A DNA stretch of 43,518 nucleotides, from positions 1-43,518 of the forward strand of contig JAANMP010000039.1 of assembly GCA_011250595.1 (NCBI GenBank), written 5' to 3'. Both the position numbers and the translations under genes were made by a program. The stretch's first letter is position 1. Each line of letters starts with the position of its first letter. The notes under the pieces are model-generated. The model did no database searches. It was not told the origin of the DNA and worked only from the letters and a program-made list of their open reading frames with translations. This stretch comes from Bacillus sp. MM2020_1. Its GTDB lineage: Bacteria; Bacillota; Bacilli; Bacillales; Cytobacillaceae. This document shows positions 33,615 through 42,546 of this stretch, one piece after another.

Positions 33615-34802
33615 TTACTCCTTTTTTAGAAATGATTGATTTACAGTTCCGGTCCGCCTGATTTTGAAATTGGAATGAATCGTTACGGGCATTTGAACAA
33701 ATTCTTGATCCCAATTATTTTTTAAGCTTTTCCATGCCTTTGGATCTGCGCGATGAATGACTTCACCAAACCCATAAATATCTACCCCTAACTTTTTAGC
33801 CTTTGCAATGGAAGTTGTAAGAATATCAACTCCAATTTTATCCGTTTTTTTCTCTATCTTCTTAATTGCTGCTGGATCCATTAAGTCGATTTGGCATGAA
33901 ACTTCTGCGATATTACCCTCAGAACTAACATAGATATCAATTCTTGGCTGACCATTAATTACCTTTCCTTTTACTTTTGTTTTGGAACGATTAATTTCAA
34001 CAACAAGTGAACCTTTTTTTTCACAAGGTATGGGGCCAACGGTATTAACGATGTTATTTTTTATATAGTTATAACCCTTACTCTCCTTTTCGTTGAGCCA
34101 GCCGATTAATTTATCTTTCTTGAATACCGCGATATTTTTATATATTAAACGCGCATGTGGCTCAATTCTCTCAACATTATCCAATAATTGTCCCTCAGTT
34201 ACATTTCCTTTAATAGAGATACCTGTAAGGACAGGATTATTTCCATCACTAGTTAATGCTGCTATTAACTCATCCATCTGTATAGCAACTGTTGGCGCCC
34301 ATGCTTTTTCAGAAGTTTCAAGGGAGGAGTGCATTTTGTGTGCCGGAATTTTTTCAATCGATGTTAAATTTTTAAGAATTTGAGACGCTTTGAGATTTTT
34401 GGAAACAACAATGTAAAAATCCTTGCGAAATTCGGGGTCTCTTGTTAAAAAATCTAATGTATTATTCATGCCTTCTTTAGCTACTTCTTCGCTGATGATA
34501 AGCATTTGAAGATGCGAAAAATATAGTTTTCTCGGAGTAGTGGTTGTCATTCTGCGAATTGCTTCGAAAATATGTTTTCCTTTTTCGGAATAGGTTGTAA
34601 CAGGGGCTCGACCACCTCCTGAAGCATTCGTCGATACTTCACCCGGGTCAATTACTTGTGCCGTAATAAGGTAATTTTCCCCTATTTTATCGATAGCCAT
34701 TCCGCCAACGATCGCAAGTTCGTTTAATTCTCTTCTATTCCAACATCCTGAAAGAAGAGGAATGAAAACCATAATGATCAATAACCAAGGTAACTTTTTC
34801 AT
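33615..34802 (-). CDS. Spore germination lipoprotein, receptor C subunit (GerAC type)
   Basis: 395 residues. The lipoprotein signal has Cys20 in LLSGCW, followed by NRRELNELAIVGGMAIDK, a near-universal start of mature GerC proteins. The rest fits the three-domain Ger(x)C fold, with YFSHLQMLIISEEVAKEG and a late EKKTDKIGVDILTTSIAKAK segment. It is held on the outer face of the spore inner membrane. It follows the A gene by 25 bases. Confidence 0.92.
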   Translation of the reverse strand: MKKLPWLLIIMVFIPLLSGCWNRRELNELAIVGGMAIDKIGENYLITAQVIDPGEVSTNASGGGRAPVTTYSEKGKHIFEAIRRMTTTTPRKLYFSHLQMLIISEEVAKEGMNNTLDFLTRDPEFRKDFYIVVSKNLKASQILKNLTSIEKIPAHKMHSSLETSEKAWAPTVAIQMDELIAALTSDGNNPVLTGISIKGNVTEGQLLDNVERIEPHARLIYKNIAVFKKDKLIGWLNEKESKGYNYIKNNIVNTVGPIPCEKKGSLVVEINRSKTKVKGKVINGQPRIDIYVSSEGNIAEVSCQIDLMDPAAIKKIEKKTDKIGVDILTTSIAKAKKLGVDIYGFGEVIHRADPKAWKSLKNNWDQEFVQMPVTIHSNFKIRRTGTVNQSFLKKE

Positions 34803-34827
34803 TTTAGTTCATCCTTTACAATGGAAA

Positions 34828-36423
34828 CTATTTTCTTGGTTCTGGCTTCGATGAAGTAGGAGTTGCATTACGTTTGTTATTATTTTGACTAATAAGCCTG
34901 GGGCGAGTAACTAAGTATTTTATTGGCAAACGGAAAATTGTATCTTTGATATCATCCTTGATAAAGGGACTGAAGGGTGCCATATACGGAACGCCAAAAG
35001 ATCGTAAAGAATTTAGATGGAGCAGAAGGGCTAATATTCCAACTGTTATTCCATACAAACCAAAGGAGGCGGCAAACATCATCATGCCAAATCGCAGCAA
35101 CCTAATTGAAATCGCCATGTTATAGGCAGGAAAGACAAAATTTGAAATGGCGGTAATCGATACAACAATGACCATGGAAGGTGAGACAATCCCAGCCTCA
35201 ACAGCCGCTTGGCCAAGGACCAAGGCCCCGACAATGGATACCGTTTGACCAACTGCCCGCGGCATCCGAATTCCAGCTTCCCTAAGGATTTCAAAGGTAA
35301 TTTCCATAATAATAGCTTCGACAAATGCTGGAAAGGGGACCCCTTCTCGTTGGGCAGCCAAACTGACTAATAGTGGCGTTGGTAACATTTCCTGGTGATA
35401 GGTAGTAGCTGCAATATAAAAGGATGGTCCCAACAGCGATATAAAGAAACAAACGATTCGGAGCATTCTAAGAAAGCTGCTAATATCAGCACGCTGGTAA
35501 TAATCTTCAGGAACTTGGAAGTTTTCGATAAATAAAGATGGAACAATAAGAACAAATGGAGTACCATCGACAAGAATGGCAACCCGTCCTTCAAGGAGTC
35601 CAGCTGCAATCACATCAGGACGTTCAGTATTATAAATTGTAGGAAAGGGTGAAAAAGTTTCATCTTGGATTAATTCTTCGATATATCCACTTTCCAAAAT
35701 GCCATCAATATCAATCCGGTCCAAGCGTGTATGTACTTCCTCAACTACTTTTTCATTGACGATTCTATTGATATACATAACTGCAATAGTTGTCTTTGTG
35801 ATTCGACCAATTTGCTTTTGTTCGCAAAGGAGATTTGAATCTTTAATTTTCCTCCGAATTAGCGCTGTATTCGTTCGGATGTTTTCAGTAAAGCTTTCAC
35901 GAGGTCCACGAACAACGGTTTCAGAAGCGGGCTCAGATACGGCACGCTCCGCCCAACCTGCCGTTGAAGCAACTAATGCCTCTTTATAACCCTCAATAAC
36001 AATTACCGTGTTACCTGAAAGAACATTAATATAAAGTGACTCGAAATCTCTAATTTCCTGAATTGCACCGACAGTTAAAATGCTGTTTTTAACCCAACCA
36101 AAAATCTTCCTGCCTGGCAGGGTTTCTTTGTGATTTTCTAATTGTTTTGGCTCAATCATTAGTGAGTCAAGAATAAAGGTTTGGATAGAGGTTGTATCTG
36201 CTAATCCATCCGTATATACAATCGCAGCCTTAGTTTTTTCTTCGTTGCCAATTGTAAATTCTCTAACCCCTACATCAGAGCTTTTCTCGAATGTTTTGGT
36301 AATTCTCTGCAAGTCCTCTGAAAAAATTCCGCTGAGAAGTTCGTTAGAAATGGCATCATCATTTTCTGAACTTTGCATGGTTTTTCGTTTAGCGCTTTTT
36401 TTGATGTTATAAAATAAGCTCAT
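34828..36423 (-). CDS. Spore germination receptor A subunit (GerAA type)
   Basis: 531 residues from the chosen ATG at 36423; an upstream in-frame ATG at 36441 precedes the GGGAGGGAG ribosome site and is not used. It has a soluble N-terminal half (residues about 1-280, with GWVKNSILTVGAIQEIRDFE and RGPRESFTENIRTNTALIRR) and a C-terminal half with four to five membrane helices. PFPTIYNTERPDVIAAGLLE and EGVPFPAFVEAIIMEITFEI are GerA-family hallmarks. It is the first gene of the A-C-D-B-B operon. No sigma-G promoter could be fixed by eye upstream. Confidence 0.93.
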   Translation of the reverse strand: MSLFYNIKKSAKRKTMQSSENDDAISNELLSGIFSEDLQRITKTFEKSSDVGVREFTIGNEEKTKAAIVYTDGLADTTSIQTFILDSLMIEPKQLENHKETLPGRKIFGWVKNSILTVGAIQEIRDFESLYINVLSGNTVIVIEGYKEALVASTAGWAERAVSEPASETVVRGPRESFTENIRTNTALIRRKIKDSNLLCEQKQIGRITKTTIAVMYINRIVNEKVVEEVHTRLDRIDIDGILESGYIEELIQDETFSPFPTIYNTERPDVIAAGLLEGRVAILVDGTPFVLIVPSLFIENFQVPEDYYQRADISSFLRMLRIVCFFISLLGPSFYIAATTYHQEMLPTPLLVSLAAQREGVPFPAFVEAIIMEITFEILREAGIRMPRAVGQTVSIVGALVLGQAAVEAGIVSPSMVIVVSITAISNFVFPAYNMAISIRLLRFGMMMFAASFGLYGITVGILALLLHLNSLRSFGVPYMAPFSPFIKDDIKDTIFRLPIKYLVTRPRLISQNNNKRNATPTSSKPEPRK

Positions 36424-36692
36424 TTCATTGCTCCCTCCCATTTTGAATCATTAAAGGGTAGAAATATTAATCGCTGCTTAGAAAATAGGCGTATGTTTAT
36501 ATTTCCAAAATAAGGTTAGGTTATTCATTTTGATAAAATGATACTAAAAGGGAACCTGGAAAAACTGAAGTAATTAAAACAGAAACAAATAAAAATAAAA
36601 ATATTATTTTATATATTCAAAAATAAACAAAAATGTTTTATAATAAAATCAGAACATTATAAACACATATACAAACAAACGGGGGAATTTAG
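36424..36692. promoter_or_regulatory. Divergent region, ger operon and aldolase/SDR gene
   Basis: For the plus-strand gene, TTCAAA (36616-36621), 17 bases, TATAAT (36639-36644) is a plausible promoter. For the minus-strand ger operon no clear sigma-G boxes were found. The rest is AT-rich with no repeats noticed. Confidence 0.45.
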
Positions 36693-38762
36693 ATGGTAAT
36701 GAATCTTTGGGATAATCAAAAGGCTTCTCAGGTTTCAAAAGGGGTAGAAGAATTAGTGTACCGTTCCAATTTAATAGGAACTGATCGTGCCGTATGTAAC
36801 TGGGGTGGCGGCAATACATCAATGAAGACGACTGAAAAGGATTTTCGCGGTCGTGATATAGAGGTGATGTGGGTAAAGGGAAGCGGTTCCGATTTGGCAA
36901 CAATGAAGGCTCAAAACTTTACAGGGCTAAACCTAGAAGATATCCGTCCACTATTTGAACGTGAAGAAATGACAGATGAGGATATGGTGTCCTATCTTTC
37001 ACATTGTATGATTGACAGTAAACATCCAAGAGCATCGATCGAAACATTACTACATGCGTTCTTACCATATAACCATGTAGATCACACACATCCAGATGCG
37101 ATTATTAGCCTATGCTGTGCTGATAATGGGAAGCAGCTTGCTGAAGAGATTTTTGGAAATCGTTTTGTTTGGGTTCCATATGTGCGCCCGGGCTTTACAC
37201 TTTCAAAAATGATCGCAGAAGGAGTTAGAAATAACCCGAATGCGGAGCTTGTCTTAATGGAAAAACACGGACTTGTTACGTGGGGAGAAACTTCTGAACA
37301 ATCCTATGCAAAAACAATTGAAATCATTAACGAAGCAGAACAGTATATAAATGAAAGAATAGATGAAGGGTCTGTATTTGGCGGTAAAAAATATGAATCT
37401 CTCTCTGAAGAAGATGCAACAAGTATTCTAGCAAAAGTAATGCCTGTCATCCGCGGAGCCGTAAGCGATGAAAAGAAAATGCTGTTAACGTTTGACCGAG
37501 GGGAAGATGTTCTTCAATTTGTAAACAGTAATCAAGCACCAGAGCTTTCACAGATAGGTGCTGCTTGTCCAGACCATCTTGTCCACACAAAAATGGTCCC
37601 ACTTTATATCGATTGGGATCCAAAAACGAAAGATGTCGAAGCACTTATTACTAGTGTAAAAGAAGGAATTGCCAGCTTCAAAGCGAAGTACAAGGAATAT
37701 TTTGAGAGAAACAAACACGAAGGCGATAAAATGTTCGAACCTGCTCCACGTGTAATCCTGATCCCTGGGGTTGGTATGGTAAACTCTGGTAAGGATTTTA
37801 GCAACTCTAGAGTCAGTGGTGCATTATACCACCGTGCGATTGCTGTTATGAAAGGTGCTACTACACTCGGAAACTTTGTTTCTTTAAGTGAAAATGAATC
37901 CTACAACGTAGAATATTGGCCATTAGAATTATACAAATTATCGCTTGCACCAGCAGAAGCAGAATTTTCTAGAAAAGTAGCTTTTGTTACCGGTGGTGCT
38001 GGCGGAATCGGAAGTGAAACATGCCGTCGTTTTGTTTCTGAAGGCGCACATGTGGTTGTTGCTGACTTAAATCTTGAAGGTGCAGAAAATGTTGCCGCTG
38101 AAATTAATGAAAAGTACGGGGCGAATCGTGCCCTTGCTGTAAAAATGGATGTTACAAAAGAAGAGCAAGTTGTTGCAGCATTTGACCAAACAGCCCTTAC
38201 GTTTGGCGGGGTGGATATCATTGTAAACAATGCTGGCCTTGCTACATCAAGTCCAATTGACGAGACGACTCTGCAAGAGTGGAACTTAAATATGAATGTG
38301 CTAGGAACTGGTTATTTCCTAATAGCCCGCGAAGCATTCAAGCAAATGAAGCAACAAGCCATCGGAGGGAATATGGTCTTTATCGGATCTAAAAATTCGG
38401 TTTATGCTGGGAAAAATGCAGCTGCTTATAGCTCGGTAAAAGCACTTGAAACACATCTGGCAAGATGTATTGCAGCAGAGGGCGGTGAGTTCGGCATTCG
38501 TGTGAATTCTGTACTGCCGGATGCTGTTCTTCAAGGGTCAGCTATTTGGGGCTCAAGATGGCGTGAGGAACGTGCTGCTGCTTACGGAATCGAACCTGAC
38601 CAATTAGAAGAGCATTACCGTAAACGCACGACACTGCTTGTAAATATTTATCCAGCTGATATTGCAGAATCGATTGCCTTCTTTGCTTCATCAAAATCAG
38701 ATCGAACAACTGGATGTATGTTGACTGTAGATGGCGGGGTGCCGGCTGCGTTTACAAGGTAA
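36693..38762 (+). CDS. Bifunctional class II aldolase/short-chain dehydrogenase (YuxG/RhaEW type)
   Basis: 689 residues, the same length as B. subtilis YuxG. The N-terminal part (about 1-420) is a class II aldolase with the metal-binding HVDHTHPDAI and a second LMEKHGLVTWGE. The C-terminal part (about 430-689) is an SDR with VTGGAGGIGSET, VNNAG and YSSVK. The RhaEW-type enzyme cleaves L-rhamnulose 1-phosphate and oxidises the lactaldehyde. No other rhamnose genes adjoin it here. GGGGGA precedes the ATG. Another substrate is possible. Confidence 0.85.
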   Translation: MVMNLWDNQKASQVSKGVEELVYRSNLIGTDRAVCNWGGGNTSMKTTEKDFRGRDIEVMWVKGSGSDLATMKAQNFTGLNLEDIRPLFEREEMTDEDMVSYLSHCMIDSKHPRASIETLLHAFLPYNHVDHTHPDAIISLCCADNGKQLAEEIFGNRFVWVPYVRPGFTLSKMIAEGVRNNPNAELVLMEKHGLVTWGETSEQSYAKTIEIINEAEQYINERIDEGSVFGGKKYESLSEEDATSILAKVMPVIRGAVSDEKKMLLTFDRGEDVLQFVNSNQAPELSQIGAACPDHLVHTKMVPLYIDWDPKTKDVEALITSVKEGIASFKAKYKEYFERNKHEGDKMFEPAPRVILIPGVGMVNSGKDFSNSRVSGALYHRAIAVMKGATTLGNFVSLSENESYNVEYWPLELYKLSLAPAEAEFSRKVAFVTGGAGGIGSETCRRFVSEGAHVVVADLNLEGAENVAAEINEKYGANRALAVKMDVTKEEQVVAAFDQTALTFGGVDIIVNNAGLATSSPIDETTLQEWNLNMNVLGTGYFLIAREAFKQMKQQAIGGNMVFIGSKNSVYAGKNAAAYSSVKALETHLARCIAAEGGEFGIRVNSVLPDAVLQGSAIWGSRWREERAAAYGIEPDQLEEHYRKRTTLLVNIYPADIAESIAFFASSKSDRTTGCMLTVDGGVPAAFTR

Positions 38763-38795
38763 AACTTGTTTAAAAGCTAATTGGAGTGAAATATA

Positions 38796-38910
38796 ATGAA
38801 GAAACTAAGCATTGAACAATTGTTGGATACATTAAACAAAGCAATTGAGTAAAGACTTTATTGAATTATTAGTTAATGAGTTAGATAGAAAGCGATGTAT
38901 GATTAATTAA
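38796..38910 (+). pseudogene. sda: Frameshifted sda-like sporulation checkpoint gene
   Basis: The first frame starts at ATG 38796 after GGAGTG and reads MKKLSIEQLLDTLNKAIE, then stop. A second frame, opening before that stop, reads QLSKDFIELLVNELDRKR and ends at 38910. Joined, they match the Sda antikinase family (B. subtilis pattern RKLSDELLIESYFKA, then NLNRDFIELIENEIKRR). The break lies at GCAATTGAG, where about 11 bases between two CAATTGAG copies could have been lost. Intact Sda blocks sporulation kinases when replication is stalled. A sequencing error or frameshifting cannot be excluded. Confidence 0.7.
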
Positions 38911-38911
38911 G

Positions 38912-38951
38912 AAAAAAAGTTGACTCCGTAATCGACGGGGTCAACTTTTTT
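38912..38951 (+). terminator. Intrinsic terminator after the sda-like gene
   Basis: AAAAAAGTTGACTCC pairs with GGGGTCAACTTTTTT, a long stem ending in T. It begins right after the second-frame stop of the sda remnant. Confidence 0.88.
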
Positions 38952-39006
38952 AAGTATGCTGTTGTACCTTGTATATAGGTCTTGCCTTCAAAGAGGTGGC
39001 TCAACT

Positions 39007-39966
39007 ATGATCAAAAATTTCGAACCGATTCGGGATATTGCTCATTTGGCCCATATTGAATTACTGACACCTAAACCAACCGAAAGTTTAGACTTTTTCC
39101 GGAACCTACTGGGGTTGGAAGTGGTTCATAGTGAAGGACAATCCGTTTTCCTGCGTGGCTGGGGAGACCAGCAGTTATATAGCTTGAAGCTGACAGAAGC
39201 TAAACATTCAGGTTTAGGTCATGTGGCAATGAGAACATTTTCGAATAACGCTCTTGAGCAACGTGCGCTTGAGCTCGAACAAAGTGGTTTAGGTATCGGA
39301 TGGAGTGATGGAGATTATGGCCACGGCAAGTCCTATCGTTTCATTGATTCGGATGGACATAACTTGGAAGTATTTTATGATGCGGAAAAGTATGTAACGC
39401 CAGACCATTTAAAACCTGGTTTGAAAAATATGCCACAGAAATACTCTGCCAGAGGAGCTTCTGTTACACAGCTGGATCATATTAATTTGTTTAGCTCAGA
39501 TGTTGACGCAGATAGCAACTTCTTCCGTAATCAACTTGGCTTCAAACTAAGTGAACAAGCGATATCCGATGAGGGCAAGCAAACGACAGCCTGGCTCCAT
39601 GTCACGAATAAATCCTATGACCTAGCCATTTCACTAGATAAATCAGGTGAGAAGGGGCGTTTCCATCATGCCGCCCTCAAAGTGGAGAGCCCTGAAATGG
39701 TGCTTCGAGCGGCGGATGTATTTTTGGATAATGGCATCTTTATTGAAGCTCCTCCTAATAAACATGTGGCAGGGCAGACGATGTTTGTCTATGTGTATGA
39801 GCCGGGAGGCAATCGAATTGAGGTTTGCTCCGGCGGGTTTCTTATCATTTCGCCTGATTGGGAAACGGTGACCTGGACACCAGAGGAGCGGAAAAAAGGC
39901 TTAGCCTGGGGAACACCGCTTCCAGCTACGTTTCACACGTATGGTACACCGAATGTCGTCAAATAA
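39007..39966 (+). CDS. Extradiol dioxygenase-like VOC protein 4, altered second-sphere residue
   Basis: 319 residues, two VOC modules, distant from dioxygenases 1-3. The iron triad is kept: His158 in LDHIN, one of His220/221 in FHHAAL and Glu272 in IEVC. The second-sphere His seen as PLVHDIAV in the other three is Tyr204 (NKSYDLAI), while His253 in KHVAG is kept. Ring-cleaving activity is likely but perhaps on another substrate or by altered proton transfer. ATG 39007 follows GAGGTGG by 7 bases; upstream in-frame starts overlap the terminator region. It is coupled to monooxygenase 4. Confidence 0.82.
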   Translation: MIKNFEPIRDIAHLAHIELLTPKPTESLDFFRNLLGLEVVHSEGQSVFLRGWGDQQLYSLKLTEAKHSGLGHVAMRTFSNNALEQRALELEQSGLGIGWSDGDYGHGKSYRFIDSDGHNLEVFYDAEKYVTPDHLKPGLKNMPQKYSARGASVTQLDHINLFSSDVDADSNFFRNQLGFKLSEQAISDEGKQTTAWLHVTNKSYDLAISLDKSGEKGRFHHAALKVESPEMVLRAADVFLDNGIFIEAPPNKHVAGQTMFVYVYEPGGNRIEVCSGGFLIISPDWETVTWTPEERKKGLAWGTPLPATFHTYGTPNVVK

Positions 39967-39985
39967 ACAAGAGGAGGGTGCGATT

Positions 39986-41164
39986 ATGAATGAAGTGTTA
40001 AAGAAGTTTACCTACGAAGAAGCGATTGAACGTGCAAAAGAGTTGGCTGTTACTTTGCAATCACGGCCAATCCTTGGAGAGGAATTGCGACATCAGCCGC
40101 CAGAAACCATTCAGGAATTCATTTCGTCGGGCTTAGTGCGCTCCTTGATCCCAAGTCGCTGGGGCGGTCATGAACTTATTTGGAAAACATTGGCTGATAC
40201 AGCAATAGAAGTTTCAAAGGGAGATGCATCGACAGGCTGGTGCTATTCCTTGCTGCTTTTACACAATTGGATGCTAGCATTTTTTCCAAACCAGGCACAA
40301 GCAGATGTATGGGAAACGAATCCCGATGCTTGTCTCGCAACGTCCATTAATCCGAGTCCGGATTCAGAAATCATCCCTGTGAATGGCGGATATAAACTAA
40401 GTGGCAAATGGGGATTTTCCTCAGGAATCAATCACTGTGATTGGGTCATGATTAGTGCGCAAGCACCCGTTTCGGAAGGTGAAACCAAACTTTTATATTT
40501 TCTCGTTCCAAAAAGTGATTTAAAAGTGATTGATGTATGGCGAGTGATTGGCATGAGAGGAACAGGCAGTAATTTATTGCAGTTAACTGACGTCTTTGTT
40601 CCGGAATATCGAACCATGAAATTGGAACCTTGGAATCTTCATGGGGTCTCACCTGGTATGATCCTTAATACCGCTTCACTTTACCGGATCCAATTATCAG
40701 CTGTCATGCCAGTTACGCTTTTGTCCGTTATTCTTGGTGCAACTAAGGGCGCTTATGAGATCTGGCGTGATCAAGTGATTGGGAAAAATAAAGCGAGAGG
40801 CGGCGGGTTAGTAGCGAACTTAACCCATCAACAAATACGCCTCGCAAAGGTAGCTGCAAAAATTGAAGCAGCGGATGCCCTTCTTCATAAATCGCTAGAA
40901 CTTGTAGAGTCGGGCCGGGTCCTTGATTATCCCGAGCGGGTGCGCTTGCGCTGTAATTATGCATATTGTGCTGAAATGTGTACAGAGGCATTGGAAACGA
41001 TTTATACAAGCAGCGGTGCCGCAGCATCTGCAGAGAGCCACCCTCTGCAGCAGTTTTGGCGGGATATTCATGCTGGAGCGCAGCATACAGCCTTTAATTT
41101 TGATTGGGTGGGAGAAATCTTTGGGAAGCTGGAGCTTGGCCTTCCGGTGAATGTGGAATATTAA
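39986..41164 (+). CDS. Flavin-dependent monooxygenase 4 (acyl-CoA dehydrogenase fold)
   Basis: 392 residues. N-terminal ETIQEFISSGLVRSLIPSRW and SKGDASTGWCYSLLLL, the GMRGTGSNLLQLTDVFVPEY motif, and C-terminal NLTHQQIRLAKVAAKIEAAD place it with HsaA/C2-type hydroxylases. It should supply the catechol cleaved by the dioxygenase-like protein just upstream. ATG 39986 follows AGAGGAGGG, 19 bases after the previous stop. No HpaC-type reductase lies in this unit; the PNPOx-family protein downstream is a candidate partner. Confidence 0.82.
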   Translation: MNEVLKKFTYEEAIERAKELAVTLQSRPILGEELRHQPPETIQEFISSGLVRSLIPSRWGGHELIWKTLADTAIEVSKGDASTGWCYSLLLLHNWMLAFFPNQAQADVWETNPDACLATSINPSPDSEIIPVNGGYKLSGKWGFSSGINHCDWVMISAQAPVSEGETKLLYFLVPKSDLKVIDVWRVIGMRGTGSNLLQLTDVFVPEYRTMKLEPWNLHGVSPGMILNTASLYRIQLSAVMPVTLLSVILGATKGAYEIWRDQVIGKNKARGGGLVANLTHQQIRLAKVAAKIEAADALLHKSLELVESGRVLDYPERVRLRCNYAYCAEMCTEALETIYTSSGAAASAESHPLQQFWRDIHAGAQHTAFNFDWVGEIFGKLELGLPVNVEY

Positions 41165-41180
41165 GAGAGAGGGGACCATA

Positions 41181-41630
41181 ATGACTATCATGATAGAGCA
41201 TTTGAGCACCGAATTAGTTTCATCATTGCAGGCAGAAAAAATGGTTTCATTAATCACGATAGATGCTGAAACAAAATTACCTCAGTTAAGCGTCGTATCA
41301 TGGGTATACGCAAAACCAGACGGTAAGCAAATAAAGATAGCCCTTGGGTATAAGGCATCCAGTATCAATAACATTCAGAGTAATCCAAACGTCATTTTAG
41401 GGGTGATTGGAGCTGGAAGTTGTTTTGAGATACGTGGGACTGGTACAGTTTCAAATGTAATAGAACGAACAATGAAATTTTGTGTGGTAACAATCGAAAT
41501 TCAAGCAGTAGAAAATGTAATGTTCTATGGTGGAAAGGTAACCGTTGAACCAGAGTATGAAAAGACGTATAATCCTGAACTTGCGAAGAAATTAGACTTA
41601 GAAGTTTATCAGCTACTAAGACAAAATTAA
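41181..41630 (+). CDS. Pyridoxamine 5'-phosphate oxidase (PNPOx) family split-barrel protein
   Basis: 149 residues. EKMVSLITIDAETKLPQLSV, then IKIALGYKASSINNIQSNPN and GAGSCFEIRGTGTVSN fit the small PNPOx-like flavin-binding split barrel. These proteins bind FMN or related cofactors and may act as reductases or oxidases. ATG 41181 follows GAGAGGGG, 16 bases after monooxygenase 4, so the three genes form one operon. A role as flavin reductase or in pathway chemistry is inference; a stress or cofactor role is equally possible. Confidence 0.7.
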   Translation: MTIMIEHLSTELVSSLQAEKMVSLITIDAETKLPQLSVVSWVYAKPDGKQIKIALGYKASSINNIQSNPNVILGVIGAGSCFEIRGTGTVSNVIERTMKFCVVTIEIQAVENVMFYGGKVTVEPEYEKTYNPELAKKLDLEVYQLLRQN

Positions 41631-41756
41631 TATAAAGGCTGTTTTCGTAAACAAGATTATTATAAATTAATGTGCAGATCATTAAAGTTGATATTTTGTG
41701 TAATATTACACTTTAACCTTGAACATTCATGATTTATAATACGATTTATCCCTTCT

Positions 41757-41860
41757 ATGAGCGGATTTTAGAGTTTAATGAGCTAATATTGGATCTCAAT
41801 GAGCGAATTTAGGGCTTTAATGAGCGAATCTCGGGTTTCAATGAGCGAATCTATAATGCA
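41757..41860 (+). repeat. Array of 21-bp intergenic repeats
   Basis: Units start ATGAGCGGATTTTAGAG, ATGAGCTAATATTGG, ATGAGCGAATTTAGGG, ATGAGCGAATCTCGGG and ATGAGCGAATCT at 41757, 41778, 41799, 41820 and 41841: exact 21-base spacing with a conserved ATGAGCGAAT head and a variable tail ending in TTTA or TTCA. Stop codons exclude a coding origin in the unit frame. The same family occurs reversed at 23403. Confidence 0.85.
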
Positions 41861-41888
41861 ACCATCTTTTAGAAAAGAGCGTATATAA

Positions 41889-41936
41889 AACAACGAAGCT
41901 TTTCTCCAATTAGGAGTAGGTCTTCGTTGTTTTTTT
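41889..41936 (+). terminator. Intrinsic terminator after the satellite operon
   Basis: AACAACGAAG (41889-41898) pairs with CTTCGTTGTT (41922-41931), followed by further T. An inner CTCC/GGAG pair extends it. Confidence 0.82.
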
Positions 41937-42003
41937 GGTGAAAAGTTTTTCTCCAATCAAAATACATCCTCTCACAACATCCGCACAAAATCATTTATGT
42001 TCA

Positions 42004-42546
42004 TTATCGATACAAAACAATAATTTGATTTGCTATATATTCAGAGCTAAAATGAACCCCATCTTTGAGCCACCACATGATGATCCCAAGTATGGAGGAT
42101 GCAAGTATATCCCTTGATAGAGATATTTCCGTAGTATCAGTAACTTCTCTTTCACGTTGTATTGAAATCGAGTCCTTTAATATCATATGTAATTTTTTTT
42201 TGAAGCCGGGGTGCTCAAAAAGTACCGCTAAAATTTTTCGATGCTTATAAAAGTAATCTAAAAACGTAATTAATTGTTCTTGATTATTTAAAGTATCAAT
42301 TTGTAAAATTGGTGACAATTCCAACAACAGGTCGTCGAAAATATCGTAAACCAACTGCTTTAACAAATCATTAATATCTAAAAAATGTAAATAAAAAGTT
42401 GCTCGATTTAGCTCGGCACGTTTGGTTATTTTTTGTACTGTAAGTTTCGAAATATCCGGGTTCTCAATCAATATTTTTATGACAGCTTCCTTCATCATTT
42501 GCTTAGAGCGAACAGCGCGTGGGTCCTGCTTTTTTTGTGTGATCAA
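42004..42546 (-). CDS. TetR-family repressor
   Basis: 180 residues. The N-terminal helix-turn-helix is clear (VQKITKRAELNRATFYLHF, about residues 35-53). The C-terminal ligand domain is helical and diverged. It starts with TTG at 42546, with AAGGAG 7 bases ahead; no ATG fits. It is divergent from the DHA2-family exporter gene and probably represses it, releasing DNA when a toxic compound is bound. Confidence 0.85.
   Translation of the reverse strand: MITQKKQDPRAVRSKQMMKEAVIKILIENPDISKLTVQKITKRAELNRATFYLHFLDINDLLKQLVYDIFDDLLLELSPILQIDTLNNQEQLITFLDYFYKHRKILAVLFEHPGFKKKLHMILKDSISIQREREVTDTTEISLSRDILASSILGIIMWWLKDGVHFSSEYIANQIIVLYR

Noticed and set aside
41757..41860. CRISPR array
   Set aside because: The units abut at 21 bases with decaying tails; there are no unique spacers of 25-40 bases and no cas genes in the window.
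41935..42250. Plus-strand small ORFs over the TetR gene
   Set aside because: They lie antisense to a clear TetR gene and have no ribosome site or recognisable family.
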